Positions 60,134 through 64,000 of a stretch of 64,000 nt of DNA are shown one piece after another. The DNA lies in the NCBI GenBank assembly GCA_039621445.1, contig CP154957.1, positions 44,255,503 to 44,319,502 of the forward strand, in the 5' to 3' direction. The notes under the pieces were generated by a model that worked only from the letters and a program-made list of their open reading frames with translations, did not search any database and was not told the DNA's origin. The number at the start of each line of letters is the position of its first letter. Within the stretch, counting starts at the first letter, position 1. The position numbers and the translations under genes were made by a program. The stretch comes from Euglena gracilis. Its lineage: Eukaryota > Euglenida > Euglenophyceae > Euglenales.

Positions 60134-63100
60134 CTGAACATAGGCAAGTTAGTTTAACAGAAAGAAAATGGTTTCCTGCGTCGTATTTGATGAACATTGG
60201 AGGGTGAATATTGGAGTTTCAAATCTGTTTCCAACATTCTTCACACATGCTGAACAGTAAATGGAAAATGCTGTGTATGGGTGTTATATGTATGGCCGTC
60301 CAATTAAGGCTGATGGCATGAGAATTGGCCCACACCCACAAGATATTTGCCCCCCTCGTCGTGTCTCAACACCCTGTGCCGCCACTGCCATTGCCGTGGC
60401 AACCTTTGCAACTCCAAGGTCGGTCAATGCATGCTGTGCATTCTATGTGGTTCATTTCCTACCCATTTTCCATTCTGATTCCATTCACGGCTGCCATATG
60501 TAGCATCCATGAATGGATCACGGGTGCACAGTGGAGCAACTGTGAACCATTCAAACCTGCCATATACAGCATCCATGAATGCACCCCCATTCCTCACGTG
60601 GGGAAGCCGGTGAATGGTTAACGGTTTTACAGCCGACAGACACAATTGTTGGACCCGGCCGGACATTCTCAGTGGTGGCCCCCGCCGGGCAGGAAATGGG
60701 AGAATGGAGGACATTTCTATAGGGCCCCTGGGGACATGAATAGTTGACCCCCTGACCCATGAAATTTAGGCCCTGATGGACAATTTGCAGGGAAACCTGT
60801 CTGAAACAATCTGAACCAAGGAACTTAAAATTTCACAGCAGATGCTAAGATTCAAATGGAATTGATGGGAATGTCTTCAAGGGTCTGCATATTGATCGTA
60901 CAAGATGACTTCGCATCTTCTACCCAAAAGGTGGGGCAAAGCTAGCTCTCAAATTTTCACAAATGTGGGAGGGGAAGAAATCATCCAACGGCTGCTCCGA
61001 AGCTGTTCCTCAGTGTCTTGCACTGGAATCCACAGATGGCATCGCATTAGCTTCTAAAAATTTTCTCTGACAGCAACACCAGCGTTCAAGCAACCTCTTC
61101 TCAAAGTCTTCCTGAAGCAACATTTTGTGTTCACATTGAACTAGAAAACTAGAAAACTAGAAAACTAGAAAAAAATGCCATGTGAGCACTGAGCATTATG
61201 CAAAGCCAGAGGCAACAGCGAATGTGACGGTACTGCTTTTCAAAAGCATTTGGGGCTCAGTACCCCTCCAGGGGGGGGGGGGTGACTTCCGTCCTCCACA
61301 TCAGTCACTTTTTTCCCTTCAAGGATGCCGGAAATCACTTTTTCCCCTCCAGAGTTCACCTGCTAAAATATGATATTTTTCGACCATTGTCTTACTGTCA
61401 ATTTACATTTACTGTGCCGGGCTTTTTCAAAATGTTGAGGACCACCCTGCAGCACCTCCTAGCCGGGCTGCGCACCCCCCCCCTATTTATGGGGTCCGCT
61501 GAAACAAAGCAAAATTTTCGGTGCAAAGTGCCGAATATTTTGGGACAACGGGGCTCAAAAAATGGCACATGCATTTTTGGGGGTATTTTTGAGGGGTTAT
61601 TGCACCGTGGAAATTTTGTGTGTGATCAATTTCGTGAATTCCATGTGCAAGATGTAATGTGCGTCAAATGTTGATGTATTCCAAAAATGCCATCAAAGCA
61701 ATGTGAGGCTTGTGTTCAATTTTTTTTTTCTTTTCGCCAACAGACAGAAGAGAGTCCAAAAAAGCTAATCTTTTGTTTCTCTACCCAAACGACCCGGTGT
61801 TTTGCAAAATGGCCACAGAATCGTCCAATACAAAAGTGCACCAAGTTCCGAAAGTTTAGAAACACTACGAATTGTGGTCTGTTATTCCGAGGGAATTAAT
61901 TTTCCCTTTCAGGCACCAGAACGTGTGAAGACGGACAGTAACCTATTAGTCCGTCTTCTTGCTTCCTCGAAAGTGCTGTGCGAGCGGTGGCATATTTGTG
62001 ACTCTCAATCAGAGCAGTGTTTTTGTTAAAAAAAAACCCAAAACAAGTGTTTCTTTTTTGAAGAAAAAAAACCATAACAAAGCAGGTCGTTTTTATAGCT
62101 AGCAGACACCTGAGTAGGGAATTTCGGACAAAATGAAGATCCCTTCTGGCCAAGTTTTGTTGTCCCTCGCGGACATGTTCCCGAGAACCCCCCCCCCCGG
62201 ACACAATTATTGATCCCCAATGGACGAGAAATTTAGACCCCCATAGACATTTCCGTTGATCCCCTGTGGACATTTCTGTGTGAGATTGGTGATGTTTTTC
62301 TGGGCGGATGGAAATCACTGCAAGGAGCAGACCACACCTCTACGAACTCCTTACTTGCCATCGGGTTGTAAGGTGCAGATGCATAAACATTTTAAGGGTA
62401 AATTGGTTGTATAAACACCCTCTTGGGGGGCTGCACCCCTTTTTGGCCAATGAGGGGGGGGGAAATGCCACCGGGCCACATCTTTTAGAATAACCAACCC
62501 TGGAAAACAGGTATTTTCTTTTGTCGGGTTTCACAAAAGAGAAAGGTCTGAAACAGGCCTTTTGAGTGAACGATAATGCACGTTCGTCAACCAGAACAAT
62601 CTGTGATTTGTCAAAACCAGATGATATTATCCATTTTGTGTCCCAGATCACCTAGTGATGAACCCCGCAACCAACCACGCAGTTTTTTTTTCCTTGTATG
62701 TTGGGAAATCATTTGTGACAGGTTGGTGAGGTTTCTTGAAAAGCAACAATTTCTTCTGGAAAAAGCATTTTTTTTAATGAATTTTTTGGGTGGACAAGTT
62801 TGGTACATCGGATGGGGGATGTCCAGGACCCTGTCTGGTTCCACAGCTGGTGTTTTTTTGTTTTCTTATAGAATCACAAAAAAACCAAAAACGTTTTGGT
62901 TTTTTATTGATGACTAGATACTATTTTTTTTTGGTGACTAGTCGAGTTTTCCTTTGGTATTTGGCACTTCATCTCGGAAAAAGGCTCAGATTTCAAAGCA
63001 AACCTGCCAGTGTGGATTGTTCCACTTGAGTGACCATTTGCAACCTCCTCTTTCCCTCCTGCAAGTATCGCGGGAAAGTCTGTCTCTAACGTTATGCCAT

Positions 63101-64000
63101 AAACCCAAAGCCATTGTTTGGCATTTGACAAAAAGCATGCAAAAACCGACCAAATTGAAAGTTGATGAGGGAAATTTCAAGATTCCTCGTTTGTGTACAA
63201 CTTCCCTTTCTGAAAGCACGCTGTATTATCTTCAAGTGGGGGGGTCTGCCAAACCATGCTCAATAATCCAAATGGCCTTTGTCATAAACCTTCCAAACTT
63301 GAGATACTTGAAACTCGAAGATGTGGTCTTTCTCAATTGGAGTCCATTCTTCATCCATGTGTCTATGGCGGGAAACAGGAAATGTTAGCACTACAATGCA
63401 TCTGATCATCAATTTTTCAGGCTACTCAATTCAAAACAGTGTTGGCAGACAGTTGGGGTTTTTGGGACACCCCCTGTACAGATGCCCAGTTCCCCCCCCC
63501 CCGTGCCCACCCCCCCCCTTGAGGTTAAATTTTGACAACAAAATTCACCCTCACCATTCACCATCGTGGTATGCTGTGCCCCATGGGCTGCGCAAAAACC
63601 CCATGTATTCTACAAAAAAGTTCAGGGCAGCCATGCGGTCGCGGCGGTAATCTTTTATCTAGACCAGATCTGGGTGGGGAGTGCAGCAAGCCAAAAACTT
63701 CCCCAACCAGTGGGTTTTCCAGCCTACCCCCCAAAACTTTCAACACCTGTCAAGCCAGGGTGGGCAATTAAACGTCATTTTCCAGGTCAAGCGATTAACC
63801 ATACCATGCCCCCCCTTACGGTTCCCGTCCTGTGGCCCCCTTTTGGGTCCATGGGAACAGTAAGGGGGGGAACAGTAAGGGGGGGGACGAGCTCCCCCCC
63901 CCTTACTGTTCCCATGGCCATGAACTAACCAACCAATTTAGACCCAAAAGGCCACCTAAAGTGCCACATGAAGTGTTTTGGTTTCACATTTTTGAAAAGT
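60134..64000. other. Distal 3.9 kb, upstream part of the sorting nexin locus
   Basis: It should contain the missing N-terminal exon(s) of the sorting nexin, but no convincing exon was found. It holds a duplicated CATATGTAGCATCCATGAATG-like phrase (60495-60515, 60572-60595), (AACTAGAA)n at 61139-61170 and two iterated motif islands. Confidence 0.45.
63795..63930. repeat. Inverted repeats of CCCTTACTGTTCCC with G/C runs
   Basis: CCATGGGAACAGTAAGGGGG near 63850 faces CCCCCTTACTGTTCCCATGG near 63899-63918, with a further AACAGTAAGGGG copy between. Confidence 0.85.

Overview
The window looks like nuclear DNA of a euglenid protist (Euglena-like). I infer this from intron structure, not from a species match. 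Seven multi-exon protein genes can be rebuilt, all on the minus strand, with GC-rich short exons in a lower-GC, repeat-filled background. Two intron classes coexist. One has GT...AG borders. The other (19 resolved cases) has no GT/AG rule: CAG or a one-base variant sits at about intron positions +4 to +6, CTG or a variant at about -8 to -6, and the two ends are complementary. That matches the nonconventional introns described from euglenid nuclear genes. Removing them restores reading frames that match conserved proteins.

Layout, left to right: 638-2402 F-box protein (5' incomplete); 2871-13706 an unrecognised gene with one apparent membrane segment, whose 7-kb intron holds a GT-rich tract and a 3.0-kb terminal-inverted-repeat element (7290-10284); 15412-18574 a DnaJ-type (DNAJB/SIS1-like) C-terminal domain protein; 20007-36309 a CHERP-like U2-snRNP/splicing protein (SURP, CID, RS, His/Pro-rich, terminal zinc knuckle) carrying a second TIR-bounded repeat element in one intron; 37005-40650 a TRM7/FTSJ1 tRNA 2'-O-methyltransferase with a 28-nt microexon and a palindromic element inside a TA tract; 41174-49163 translation initiation factor eIF2A; 54485-60133 a PX-BAR sorting nexin (5' incomplete).

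Gaps of about 0.5-5 kb between genes and most introns contain no further coding sequence that I can support. They hold short motifs iterated with poly-G/poly-C runs, small GGCGC hairpins, fold-back repeats and microsatellites. I saw no rRNA, tRNA, CRISPR or bacterial-type operon signals. Four of the seven genes serve RNA handling or translation or folding (CHERP-like, TRM7, eIF2A, DnaJ). One-strand ordering resembles the directional gene arrays known from kinetoplastid relatives, but linkage in one transcript is not shown here.

Exon borders given to the base come from reading-frame continuity plus conserved protein sequence, without transcript data. The first exons of most genes are uncertain.
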